Source of the DNA: Henckelia pumila
Lineage: Eukaryota; Streptophyta; Magnoliopsida; Lamiales; Gesneriaceae
DNA length: 64,000 nucleotides
Direction of reading: 5' to 3'
Assembly: GCF_033568475.1 (NCBI RefSeq)
Contig: NC_133123.1
Location: forward strand, 24,600,622 to 24,664,621
The stretch's first letter is position 1, and the number at the start of each line of letters is the position of its first letter. The translations under genes and the position numbers were made by a program. The notes beneath the pieces were generated by a model. It had not been told where the DNA came from, did no database searches, and saw nothing but the letters and a program-made list of their open reading frames with translations. This document shows, piece after piece, positions 33,841 through 44,953 of the stretch.

Positions 33841-35118
33841 CGTATTACCCTCAAACTCTAGAAGGCAACCCATCACTAGACGCTTAGTTACTACCTCCTG
33901 CTCCAACGGAGTAGATACAACTAAATCCATATCTAATGATACATAAGGTAATCTATGTCTCTTAACGAAGCGATTAGAAATAAAGGAATTCGATGCTCCA
34001 GTATCAATTAAAACAAGTGCAGGAATACCACATAACAAAAAGGTACCTGCCAACATGCGATCGCTTCCCTCAGTAGCCTGTTCTTGAGACAGAGCAAATA
34101 CCTGCCCTTGAGTCTGGGGACGGTAACCAGAAGAACTCTGTGGTGCTGGCTGCTGTCGTGGAAAAGTAGAAGCCTGAGATCCAACATGTGATCCCAATCC
34201 ACTAGCAGAACCCATGCGCTGAGGACAATCTCTTCGCAGATGTCCCTGCTGACCGCAAATATAACATGCACCAGTAGCTCTCCGACATGAAGCTGCAGGA
34301 TGCTTCCCTCCACAGTGACTACAAAATTCCTCCTTCTTCTTCTTCTTCCCAAAACGGAACATACCTCGTGAACCACGAGATCCAGATGAAGTAGTAGGAG
34401 TAGAAGAAGACGTAGGTCCAGATTGCATAACAAATTGAGCTCTCGGCTCAAATGATCCACTAATCTGTGCTGGCATCAACAACTGTGCACGCCTGTTGCT
34501 GGTATCCACAAGACGGCAACGGTTCACCAAAGTCTCATAAGATACTGGGTCATCACAGACAACAACCTGTGAGTAGATATCTTGGTTCAAACCTTGTAGA
34601 AAGAGATCATACTTCGATGCATCACTCTCATTAATATGAGGACTGAAAGGTAGCAGATCAAGAAATCGTTGCTGATGTTGATCAATAGTCATTGATCCTT
34701 GCCTCAGAGTAAGTAACTCCATCGATCGTGCTTGGCGAACAGCTGGAGGAAAATACAGTTTCTGGAACTGCTGACAGAAATCTCCCCAAGTCACCTGTCC
34801 TCTCTCAGTACGTGCCTGAGAAGCTTTGGCATCCCACCAAAAACGTGCTCGATCCTCTAGAACAAATTCTAGAACTTTCAGTGTCTGATCCTCAGTACAA
34901 TCGAAAGCACGAAAAGTACTCTCGAGTTTAGACATCCAACTTCTTGCTTGTTCAGGATTCTCGCCTTCCACCAAAGGTTTCGGTCCTACTTGCATGAATT
35001 TATTAATAGAGTAGCGACGTCTACCCTCATGATGAGGATGTTGATCATCATGATGGCGGTGATGACGATGATGATGACCACCTCCCTGGCCAACACTACC
35101 GTGACTCTCGTCAGCCAT
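33826..35118 (-). pseudogene. Element A gag and protease
   Basis: The likely start is ATG 35118 (MADESHGS), matching MADDDYES of element B; an open frame extends back to 35199 without support. Gag has a histidine-rich N-terminus (HHHRHHRHHDD), a capsid-like region (YSINKFMQVGPKPLVEGENP, RQGSMTIDQHQQRFLDL) and a zinc knuckle (CYICGQQGHLRRDC). The protease has VLIDTGASNSFIS. The frame then breaks at the ATCGATCG duplication. The histidine-rich start is shared with element B and may bind metal or nucleic acid; that is inference. Confidence 0.9.
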
Positions 35119-35199
35119 ATCCTGAAAAGAATTGCACATTAAAATCCTAAATGCGCAAGAATTACTCAAAACTAATTCTAAATCCCAAAATTTAAGCAT

Positions 35200-35211
35200 G
35201 CTCTGATACCA
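35200..35211 (-). other. Primer binding site of element A (tRNA-iMet)
   Basis: The minus strand reads TGGTATCAGAGC, four bases inside the 5' LTR; this is the initiator methionine tRNA type, identical to element B. Confidence 0.88.
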
Positions 35212-35215
35212 AAAA

Positions 35216-36662
35216 TGTAGTGACCCTGCATGGTATCACCTACTAACTGACAACTAATAGCATGCATTAAACTTAATACAGCAAAATAACTTAACAGAGT
35301 AAAACGTGCGGAAACATAACCATAAATTACATATCAGCTTAGTATAAAAGTGTCAAGCTTATTCATCAGTAGTGATACAACCATATCGAAATACTTAAAA
35401 GTAAACATTATACATCTATATCGAATCCTGCTGTATAACTAACTCCTCAAGGCCTGCTCCCTAATCCTACCTTGAACCACCAGCTCCGTCCATCCTACGA
35501 CCTGCCCCATGGAATAGGGTGTCCAAGATAATAACTAGGACGTAAGCACTAACGCCCAGTACATAAACATGAGTAAACATATGTATATAATGCATGCAAC
35601 ATGATGACTGATAAAGGGTCATCTGAAAAGTCATGCTTAGTATCGGTGCCACATGAGTGCTGCCACCGCACGGATCAACCTCTGGGTGCAACCACACTCG
35701 TCTAGTACACCAGAGTATACAGACATAAAAGCCCCCTCCGTCACGGTACTCTCAGTGACAGACTATCGAATATAGAGCTGAGCGGCTCTATAGTCAGGTA
35801 TAACAAGGTATAGGCTCAACGTGTATATGCACATGACATATGAATATAGAAAGCGGTAATTCATATATCATGCCATAGATAATGTCAAATAAATGCAACA
35901 TATAAACATGTATACTCGTTGGAAATCTCAGTCAATGTGTACGTACCTCTAGGCTAGTTCAAGTATAATAGGATCCTAGGTTCCAAGCCTATATTCAAAA
36001 GTTCACCGTATCACTACAGAAATTCTATAAGCCTTAACTAAGCTAATAAGTACTCCCAAAACTTAAATAGATTCCCGAACCATACCTTCGTCCGTAGATA
36101 GCCCTTTGGAGACGCTAGTCCTGGATGACTATAACCACAACTTGGTTATTCCAGAACCTCTATTATAATCGATAGGGCCCTCAAATGTATATCTCACACT
36201 ATATAACTGAAGAAGGAAACTCGGAATTCGTATTTAGAAATGAATCTGGGAAGCCCTATTTATAGGCAAAATTTCTGGCCAGGATCGGAACCACCGATCT
36301 CGGGATCGGAGCTTCCGATCCAGCTCACGCTTTGCATGCATGACACGCCGGGATCGGAACGTTCGATCCGACGATCGGAGCTTCCGATCTTGCCTCCGAT
36401 CAACACTTGTCAAAACTCTTGGCTGAGTCATCGAGCTTTGCTGGCAGCTGGAGATCGGAACTTCCGTTCCTGGATCGGAGCTTCCGATCTCGGTGCTTCC
36501 GCTGAGCTTCCGAAGTGGCTGGGATCGGAGCTTCCGATCCAGCCCAAAGTCAAAAGCCCATATTCTCTTCCGAAGTCCAATAACACTCCAAAATTGATTA
36601 ATTACCAACCCTTAATCATGTTTAACATATTATTATCTTAAAATGGGTTCTGGGTTACTACA
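35216..36662 (-). repeat. 5' LTR of retrotransposon A
   Basis: The LTR is 1,447 bases, TG...CA, with TATA (complement of 36257-36264) and a near-palindrome array at 36285-36540 upstream of it in element orientation. It lacks one array unit (20 bases) present in the 3' LTR. Confidence 0.92.
36285..36540. repeat. Near-palindrome array in U3 of A (5' LTR)
   Basis: Seven or so GATCGGA-NNN-TCCGATC units are present, with the same order and spacing as the sister LTR except for one missing unit near the 36540 end. Confidence 0.85.
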
Positions 36663-36667
36663 AGTAT

Positions 36668-37330
36668 AATCGGTATGCCAGTTATACGCAAGGGCGGAGC
36701 CACATTAAGCTCTACCTGGGCTATAGCTCGGGTAATCTTCATTTATTTCTAATTTTTTGTATATTGAGTTTAGTCCAAATTTTTAATAGACCGGGCATTA
36801 AATTTCTAAAATAAAATGATTCGAGTTTAAATCATAATTTTTGGTGCGATATACGATTTTTCATTCGATACGTTATATTTCCCCTAGCTACATTTTAGTG
36901 TTGCGCGTGATATTTTAGGGATTTGAGTCGAACATAAAGGATTAAGCCCTTCAAATTATAGGTTTTTAACTAATTTTTTTTCTCTAAACGTATTTAATTT
37001 GAACATTTTCCAACTACGAATTTCCTCATATTTTAATCAATTTTTTTTTCCTAATTCTCTACCATAAATATTAAAGATAAGTTAACTCTCTTAATTTGTA
37101 TTTTCATGCATGTTAAAAATCTTCGATAATAGTAATACTAACTTCTTCATTTAATTCGTTTATAATGAAAGCTCAAATCACGATGAATGATGATATTATT
37201 GTTTTTTTAAAAAAAAAAAAGAGATAGTATTGTTTTTTTTATTATTATTTTCTCAATCCACGTCCGCCAACTTACTTACCTCATTATTTTATTGGGTACT
37301 TATTTCATCTCTATTTCCAGCTACGGATCA
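36668..37330. other. Rest of the split CGGTAT-type element and AT-rich DNA
   Basis: 36663-36690 (agtataatcggtatgccag) continues the element split by A. Then gggcggagccacattaagctc and ctacctgggctatagctcggg look like the head of another degenerate transposon. The rest is AT-rich filler without genes. Confidence 0.3.
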
Positions 37331-37334
37331 TGAA

Positions 37335-37655
37335 CAATTCGAGCGCAGTTCGGTTAAAGCACGACTCAAGCTTGATTTCGAGTTCGAGTAGCCCGAATCT
37401 ATAATCGAGCTCGAGTAGCTCGAATTTATAATCGAACTCGAGCTCTAGTATTATAATATCGATATATATATACATATTTATTTATATATATGTTTATTTT
37501 TTGAGTTTTTTGAATTTGAGCTCGAGTAGCTCGAAATATACACAATTCGAGTTTGAAATTAATTACTCAATCGAGTTCGAGTAGACAAAATATGAGTTGA
37601 GTCGAGCTCGAATAGTATGATACTTGACTCGTTTGTATCCCTAATATAGATGAAT
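37335..37655. repeat. TCGAGCTCGA-rich MITE-like repeat
   Basis: The segment is dense in short palindromes (atcgagctcgagtagctcga, tcgaactcgagctc, gagtcgagctcga) and ends with gatacttgactcgtttgtatc. A diverged copy ending gatacttgagttccactcgg lies at about 6725-6855. The ends (tacggatcatgaac and complement tagggatacaaacg) are loosely similar. It is non-coding. Confidence 0.45.
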
Positions 37656-39328
37656 AATATTTTGTTGTTTAGTATGCATGTTTTTAACTTATATGATTAT
37701 CGTATTTATTATTTTATAATATCTTAAATAATATCCTTACCAAACACAAATAAATTAACATCCAACCACAATTGTCAAATGATAGAATTGTAAAATTCCA
37801 TTTATATCATACATTCTTCACGTAGGTGAAGAGAGATGTTCAATCAACCCACATATAATGTCATCACATGCCAACTGATGAATTGAAATGACTAAAAATG
37901 AGACAAATATGAGATGAATATATATATATATACTAAATTATGACTCATCCCAAATTCATCAAGTGCACCAAACAATAACCTTACTGTACTACTAATTAAT
38001 GAAAGACATGGTAAGGTCGATGTTAGCATATATGCACTTCTCATGTGCTAGATCCAACGGTCTATCTTTTTATGCACGTGAGATGTTTGAAAAACACATC
38101 ACGTGCTCCAGTATTACCAAATAAAAAATCTACAATTTATTTGATAAGAATAAAAATATCAGATAAGTGTTAGATCAACAGGATTGTGTTGTGATTTAAT
38201 TTGTACATTATATCATGCCAAGATTGTCTGATACAAATTGGTTGATCCACATATTATTTGCAAGCGACATTAGATTGCTAAGTTATAATATAAATCCAAT
38301 AACTTACATGCATGTTCTAATATCATACAAAGTCAAAAAATTCAAGTAAGGGAGACAAAATGATTTTTTATCAGACGAGATAAAATTTTGGATAAATTAT
38401 TTAGAAAAAGAATGATTATTGCACAAATTAACGTGAAGGACAACATACTAGAAATAGGATAAAGTTGAGAGGAACAGATAAAAAAACGTCCTGAATTCCA
38501 TCCTTGAATGCATCACATCAATATGTACATTATACATAACTAGATAAAATCACTTATCTTTAAAAAAATGCTTGCTTTTCCGGGTCATATATATTTTAAT
38601 AAAATTATTTGATCGACAAGAGTGACGAGACACATAATATTCATGCACGTACGTGTGCGAGCAAAGCTACAATATTGACAAACTCTCCTCCAAATTATTG
38701 TTCCCAAATCACGTTTCCTCCACCAAAATAATCTTTTACTTGATCGGTCTCAATTTTACAAAAGGTCGGAAAAGTCACTAAATAGATAGTCATGAAAACA
38801 TGTGAACATTACTCGCACAATCAAAAAAAGGAATTTTGACCTCAATTATTACGTATGAAGTACTGAAATATCTATATTATGTGATGTCACGTGGCACGAA
38901 ATTTCTTAAATTACATAATAAATCATGCGTGTTGCAACAAAATATATATATTACTTTATAGCTATATATATATATATATATCAAGAAATTAAATTCAATC
39001 AACCAATAGTAGACTCAATAATGGTGCATGCGTTGATTTTCATGGACGTTGTCATATATAAAATGAAAATTTTGTCATTTAATAATATATAATACGTACG
39101 AAAAATCTAAGAACAAAAAAGATCGACCACCCTACAAATAGTGTGTGGAACCAATTAATATAGGAGAAAGGGGGCCATCAAAACGGAAAAGGCCAAATAA
39201 AATAAAATTCTAATGTTGGGCCGAAAAATTTTTGCAGAAGGGGGAATGTACGAATAAATAAGGTGTTTTTAATAGAAAATGATGGCAAATTTTAATTTTT
39301 TCAAAGAAATTAAATATGAAATTTAAAA
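37656..39328. other. AT-rich intergenic DNA
   Basis: There is no gene. It contains AT microsatellites (for example 37919-37933 and 38960-38980) and an imperfect hairpin GCACGTGAGATGTTT/AACACATCACGTGC at 38074-38106. Nothing else is recognised. Confidence 0.4.
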
Positions 39329-39346
39329 TTTTTGTATCGGATTCTT
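39329..39346. repeat. LINE target-site duplication, left copy
   Basis: TTTTTGTATCGGATTCTT here is identical to 44936-44953. Confidence 0.9.
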
Positions 39347-39375
39347 TTTTTTTGACAATAAACCTCATATTTTAT

Positions 39376-42300
39376 TCAAAAATGAATAACATCATTCGAT
39401 ACAAGATTTATCAACCAAAAAGAAAAATTCTCAGGTTTCCAAACGAAATAAGAAGGGGAAGAAATAGCAAAACAAGCAATTTCATGTGCAACCATATTAT
39501 ATGATCTTCTAACATGGCTAAGATTAATATTTGGATAACTATCAAGAATTAGCCGAATTTCCAAGGCGATTACACCAGAATGACTGTAATCCTCAGCTGG
39601 GTTGGCTACTACTTGCACCGCCAGCAGAAAATCGGTTGTGATTTGTTGAATTTCAAATCCATGTTCCTGCACAATACTGAGACCTTCCCTTATTGCTACT
39701 AGCTCTCCAAAAACCACAGACGGTGGCTTGTTGATTTTTTTTCCAAAAGCAATTAAAATCTGGCCCTCATTGTTTCTCACCAACCCACCAATCGAGTAAT
39801 TGCAAGAATCATAGTTGACTGAAGCATCAACTTCCAATTTAAGATTAACATTCATTGTTCTTTGGCTACCTCCAATAAGAACTTTGAGTGGCTTCACTAC
39901 TTCGGATTTCATCGACGCTCGAGCTTCTTTATAATCTGTCAAAAAAATTGAACTCCAGTCCATTTCAAACGGTGCTTGACTGTTAAATTTTCCATGAAGT
40001 AATCTGAGCCTCAAATTCCAAGAAGCCCACATACGCATCACAAAGATCTCCATTTCTTGTATGTTTAACGCTGCCTTCATCCGCATAACTATATCAATAC
40101 AACTCATACCCCTTAACTGTTTGAGAATTGGATAACACATCATCACCTTCCAACAACTTTTAATCATTGGGCACCAGAAAAGACTATGGCAGGTAGAATC
40201 AATTTTAAAGTGGCAAAGTTTACAAGAGGCAGAAACAGGAACATGATGTGCCAGCAGATTTTCTTGTGTGGGAATAATATTAGACATTGCTCGCCACAAA
40301 AAGATTCGAACTTTAGGTGGAACCGATAAGGACCAAATGAATTTCCACCAACTCATTAACCTCTGGTTCGAGCTATGGGCAGGAGGATCATAGAACCCAA
40401 TTTCCATTTTGTACCCATCTCTCACCGAGTACTTGCCTTTAGGATCATTGTACCAGTATCTAGAATCCTCATTCAACCTAAGAGATATAGGGATTTCCAT
40501 AACCTCCTGAACTTTATAAGAAGGAACAACAGATCGCACCAAAGGTTCACTCCACACTCCATTCACAAGAAGACTACTAACCTTTTCAAATCCTTGCTGA
40601 AGTTCTGATGGCCGGCCCAATGATTGAATTCCCAGGATCCAGTGATCATGGAATATTTCAATTGTCTCACCATTACAAACACGCCAGCGAAGCCCTTTGT
40701 TCAGTAGATGTCTACTCCAAATGAGAGATCTCCAAATGTACGATGGGTTGTTACCGATCGTAGCTTGCATAATGTCTTGATGCTTAAAGTATCTTTCTTT
40801 GAGAACCCTAGCCACCAGAGAGCCAGGGTTGATGATTATTCTCCACACTTGCTTCGCAAGGAGAGCTTTATTGAAGGCTTCCAATTGCCGAAAACTCATT
40901 CCACCTGAACATTTTGGCACACACAACGACTTCCATGTTTTCCAGTGCATTCTCTTACACCCATCATTCATACCCCACCAAAAATTAGCGAATTCCCTCT
41001 CTATAGCCGCACAAATTTCCTTTGGTATCCGAAAGCATGACATAGCATATGTCGGGATAGACTGGATTACTGATTTGATTAATGTTTCTTTTCCCCCAGC
41101 AGATAAAGTCTTGTTGCCCCACCCCTGCAAACGTTTCACCACTCGTTCAATAAGGTACCAAAATTGTAGTTTTTTTCTCCGAAGAGAAAAAGTTGGCAGA
41201 CCTAAATAAACTTCATGTCCCTGCGCAAGAGAGATCGTGAGCACTGATTTGAGCATATCCACTGTTTCCGCATCTGTGTTGGGGCTAAAGGATAAAGAGG
41301 ATTTATCGAAATTTATTAGCTGCCCAGAAGCTTTTTCATACATTTCCAGACATTTGCGGACACCATTACATTTCTCAATATTAGCCTTAAAAAATATAAG
41401 GCTATCGTCTGCAAAGAATAAGTGGGAGATTGGTGGGCAAGACCTAGCTATGCGAACACCTGATATCAGTTTCTGAGATTCAAAAGAGCTGAGCAAAGAG
41501 GATAGCCCTTGAGCACACAATACAAATAGAAAGGGAGAGAGGGGATCACCTTGACGTAAACCTCGACCTGGGGTAACTCTGCCAGCTATCTCTCCATTAA
41601 TTGAAAAGGAGTAATTGACTGAACGTACGCATCTCATAACTTTTTCAACCCAAAGATGAGCAAAGCTAAGTTTCTTCATCATCTGCTCCAAAAAGGTCCA
41701 TTCTATTCTGTCATAAGTCTTGCTCATATCAAGCTTTAGGGCCGCATATCCTATCTTTCCTTTTTTCGGCTTCGAATCCAGTGAAGAGCCTCAAAACCCA
41801 GCAATATATTGTCTGTAATCAATCGATCAGGGACAAAAGCACTTTGAAAATCATCAACTGTAGATTTCATCACAGGACAGAGTCTGTTTGTCAATGCTCG
41901 ACCAACAATTTTATAGCAAACGTTGCACAAACTTATTGGCCGAAAATCTTTCATGGTCATAGGGTTACCGATTTTAGGAATTAGTGTGACAATGGTCTCG
42001 TTCCAATCATAAAGAGGCATCCCATCATTTAGAATTTTCAGAACCTCCGTAGTCACTTCATGACCAATTATCTGCCAGTATTTCTGGAAGAAGAAAGCTG
42101 ACATTCCATCAGGACCCAAAGTTTTATCTGGGTGCAGGTCGAACAAAGATTTCTTTACTTCTTCGGCCGAGAATGGTGCACATAAAATCAAATTCATCCC
42201 CTCGTCAACTTTAGGCTCTATTTGTTCAAGTACTTTGTTCATCTCTTGGATCGACGGAGCATTAGACATAAATAGATTTGAGAAATAATCCACCACTATT

Positions 42301-43473
42301 TCTATCATACTGCTTTTATCGGAACACCAATCCCCATGCCTTGAAACCAGCCCACGAATAAAATTTTTTGCACGCCTACCAGAAGCACATGCATGAAAAT
42401 ACTTGGTATTTCTGTCACCATTTGCCAACTAACTAACTTTACTTCGTTGTTTCCAATAGAGCTCCTCCTTGGATGAGAAGGCTTCAATCTCTTTCTCCAA
42501 AATCTGAATACGGCGTTCGGACTGAATCCACCTTTCATGAGTTTTCAAATGATTTAGTTCAATTCTTTTTTGTTTTATTTTCCTCAGAAGATGACGGAAT
42601 CGGTCTCCGGCCCCAGGATTTGTTTACATCTAAAGATGCGATCTGATAAGTTTAGAGAGGCTATTTGCGAACTCCATCCCTTAGCAACCATCTCAGCACA
42701 ATCTGGCTCAGAAGCCCAATGTAATTCAAATCGAAGGATTGGAGCATGATAATAACTGTTTAAAGCCGCTGATCCAAATTCCAATAGTACAGGCATGTGA
42801 TCGGAATGATAAAATTCCAATGTTTGAGCTCTGGCTGTTGGGTACAACATCCTCCATGCAAATGAACCAACAAAACGGTCCAGGTGTTCGAAAATAAGAT
42901 CACCTTCTTTCCTTCGGTTGACCCAAGTGAAAAATTCACCACTACTATGTAAATCTTGGAGAGAACAATCAGCAAGTGCATCCCTAAAATCATGTGTCTG
43001 ACTTAATGGCCTCATATTCCCCCCCAATTTTTCCGAATCAAAACAATTTCATTAAAATCTCCGCCGACAAGCCATGACAATCCCTTGATTTCTTGTAAAC
43101 CATGTAAGCGACGTAATAGATCCCAAGAGAGGTGTCGATGAACCACCTCCGGATTACCATAAAAACCAGTGAACCTCCATTTCTTCTCGAGGTGTTGAAC
43201 AATGCAATCAATGTGTCCGAGTGAATAGGATAGAATAGTTACAGTTAACGGATGTTTCCACAATAATATAAGACCTCCACCCCTGCCAGAGCAGTTCACA
43301 ACAAACATACCAGAGAAACCTAAAACTTGTCTCCACCATTGGCATTAAAAATCCCTCATTTTCGATTCAGATAGAAAAAGGAGGGATGGGTCCTTTTCAG
43401 CGACAAGTCGCTTTAGATCACGAAATGCTCGTTGGTTCCCAAGCCCCCGAGCATTCCAAACAACACAACTCAT
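39376..43473 (-). pseudogene. LINE ORF2: endonuclease, reverse transcriptase, RNase H (disrupted)
   Basis: The start ATG is 43473 (MSCVVWNARGLGNQRAF), the classic opening of an APE-type endonuclease. The endonuclease continues with WLVGGDFNEI and FYHSDHMPVLL. Reverse transcriptase has LHPDKTLGPDGMSAFFFQKY, DFRPISLCNV, FVPDRLITDNIL, RQGDPLSPFLFVLCAQGL and the catalytic FFADDSLIF, followed by the plant zinc-binding domain (WRAMSNIIPTQENL, CKLCHF...HSLFWCP). A C-terminal RNase H domain (KLEVDASVNYD, GELVAIREGLS, TTDFLLAV) is typical of plant L1. Damage: a TAA near 43350, a frameshift in a run of seven G near 43022, a frameshift near 42600, a Trp-to-stop TAG near 42431, and a frameshift at an A-run near 41757. 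The last 783 codons (41727-39376) are open. Confidence 0.92.
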
Positions 43474-43499
43474 TGAGATCGGCGGGGTTGCTTAGCAAC

Positions 43500-44810
43500 C
43501 TACGTCGTTAATTTCATTTCTATGCTGACCTTCGCATCTTCCAAAGCTCTCTTTTTAGGAAATTTGAAAAAACCTATTTGTATCTCCATATGAACATCTA
43601 AACTTTTTTGACCTTGGACGCACCGATTAAGATTTGTGTCGTGAGGGGATCTCTTTTCCCTTGCAATGTGTTTCCATCTTTTCAGGTCGTTATTGTGCGT
43701 AACCACATCACTGTTTATGCCTTGAATTTGGAATATCTGAGTTTCCCCTGTTATAGTTTCTTCTCCTTCCAATTTAGAGGTATAAATCTCGCCCAAGAGA
43801 GGAAGGCTAATAAGCTGTTGTAAGGGATCCATAATCACTCGGTCATGTGATTTATCAGTACCCTCAGCCTTCTTATTGATGTCTCCATGTGATTTCAAAC
43901 TTTCAAACTGATCCGTATCAATAATAGCCTTTTGATTCTGTTCAACAATTCCAACTGAGGCGCCGCCTCCTTTCTCGATAGATTCCTCCTCAGGACTATG
44001 AGGGTAAAGTCGCTTCTGGCTACTAGATGACCTATTCAGTAAGGAGTGGCGCCCTTTAGCACCATCCCCTCCTCGAGGAGGAGCTTTCAACCAGCTTCCA
44101 TAGCTCAACTGACCTTTCTCTGCCAGTTCCATATCACAGTCCCTGAATGAGTGCCCAAGGTGTCCGCATTTAAAGCAAAAATCCGGCAATCGTTCATAAG
44201 ACAATATTACAATCACCTCCTCTGCCTCCCTGTTAACTTTAAGTCTAATGTGTTGCTTCAAAGGCTTAGTAATGTCAATACTAACCTTAACTCGAGCAAA
44301 ATGGCCCATAGCAATTCCATTATCTTGCGTATCCACCTCTTCAACAACCCCGATGTATCTGCCAAGTGTCTCAAGGAACTCCTTATGCCTAAAAATCAGT
44401 GGGAGATTGTAGAGTTGTACCCAGATCGAGATTTCGTTGAAAGTCATTGATCTCGGGGTCTGCAATCCATTTGGCTCCCGAAATATAAGCATGTTCCGGA
44501 AAAAATTCCAGGGGCCACCAGTGAGAGCTCGCTTTCTGTCTTGCATAGACGAAAAATCCAACAGAAACAAATTATTCCCCAGGGCTCCAATCTCAATATG
44601 TTTTTTAGCTTGCAAGATACGGGGGATTTGAGATACAAAAGCCTCTCGGTTGATACCTTTGTGGGAAAAGACTTTGGCCACCAAGCAATTGCCCATACGT
44701 TGCTTTCCGATCAATAAAGTTTCTTTTTCTACTGAAATTGGTAGATCTTCAGTTGATGGTGTTGAAAGCTTGAGCGCATTAACCAATCGTGTCACTTCAT
44801 CTGGGTCCAT
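43500..44810 (-). CDS. LINE ORF1: nucleic-acid-binding protein with zinc knuckle
   Basis: The frame has 436 residues and is intact from ATG 44810 (MDPDEVTRLVNALKLS). An N-terminal DUF4283-type domain (VFSHKGINREAFVSQIP, GGPWNFFRNMLIF, IWVQLYNLPLIFRHKEFLE) is followed by a CCHC knuckle (CFKCGHLGHSFRDC) and a basic, serine-rich tail. It coats LINE RNA in the ribonucleoprotein. Its stop lies 27 bases before the ORF2 start, so ORF2 is probably reached by reinitiation. It is still open although ORF2 is broken. Confidence 0.9.
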   Translation of the reverse strand: MDPDEVTRLVNALKLSTPSTEDLPISVEKETLLIGKQRMGNCLVAKVFSHKGINREAFVSQIPRILQAKKHIEIGALGNNLFLLDFSSMQDRKRALTGGPWNFFRNMLIFREPNGLQTPRSMTFNEISIWVQLYNLPLIFRHKEFLETLGRYIGVVEEVDTQDNGIAMGHFARVKVSIDITKPLKQHIRLKVNREAEEVIVILSYERLPDFCFKCGHLGHSFRDCDMELAEKGQLSYGSWLKAPPRGGDGAKGRHSLLNRSSSSQKRLYPHSPEEESIEKGGGASVGIVEQNQKAIIDTDQFESLKSHGDINKKAEGTDKSHDRVIMDPLQQLISLPLLGEIYTSKLEGEETITGETQIFQIQGINSDVVTHNNDLKRWKHIAREKRSPHDTNLNRCVQGQKSLDVHMEIQIGFFKFPKKRALEDAKVSIEMKLTT

Positions 44811-44935
44811 TGATAAACGCTCTATTCACTTTTGAAAGTACCCAATCCAACCAAAATATTTAGAAGACAAAACCTACACCAGGGTAGGAAAGAAAACTCC
44901 CACTAACGGCTTCACCGGAAGCCCTAGGAGAGAAC

Positions 44936-44953
44936 TTTTTGTATCGGATTCTT
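44936..44953. repeat. LINE target-site duplication, right copy
   Basis: An identical copy of 39329-39346. Confidence 0.9.

Larger units (their letters stand above)
21737..36662 (-). mobile_element. Ty3/gypsy LTR retrotransposon A, with element B nested inside
   Basis: It has two LTRs (35216-36662 as 5' LTR, 21737-23203 as 3' LTR) and the 5-bp target duplication AGTAT at 21732-21736 and 36663-36667. A tRNA-iMet primer binding site (complement of GCTCTGATACCA, 35200-35211) and a polypurine tract (complement of TTCTCCCCACCTTT, 23204-23217) are present. The order Gag, protease, reverse transcriptase, RNase H, integrase and a C-terminal chromodomain-like segment makes it a chromovirus of Tekay/Del type. 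Without element B (7.3 kb) it would be about 7.6 kb. Coding frames carry stops and at least one frameshift, so it is dead. Confidence 0.93.
39347..44935 (-). mobile_element. Full-length L1-type LINE retrotransposon
   Basis: A 5.6-kb non-LTR element lies on the minus strand between identical 18-bp target duplications (39329-39346 and 44936-44953). It has a short 5' UTR, ORF1, ORF2 and a terminal A-run after ...GGTTTATTGTCAAAAAAAA. Complete ends are uncommon for plant LINEs, most of which are 5' truncated. ORF1 is intact; ORF2 is broken. The perfect duplication suggests a recent insertion, but the ORF2 damage argues that it was copied in trans or has decayed since. Confidence 0.93.

Noticed and set aside
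22795-36540. GATCGGA... repeats resembling a sequencing-adapter sequence
   Set aside because: The repeats read GATCGGAGC/GATCGGAAC with a matching TCCGATC arm, not the adapter sequence, and they occur at the same place in all four LTRs.
39316-39504. Small plus-strand gene at the LINE 3' end
   Set aside because: Frame is antisense to the LINE tail and crosses its target duplication.
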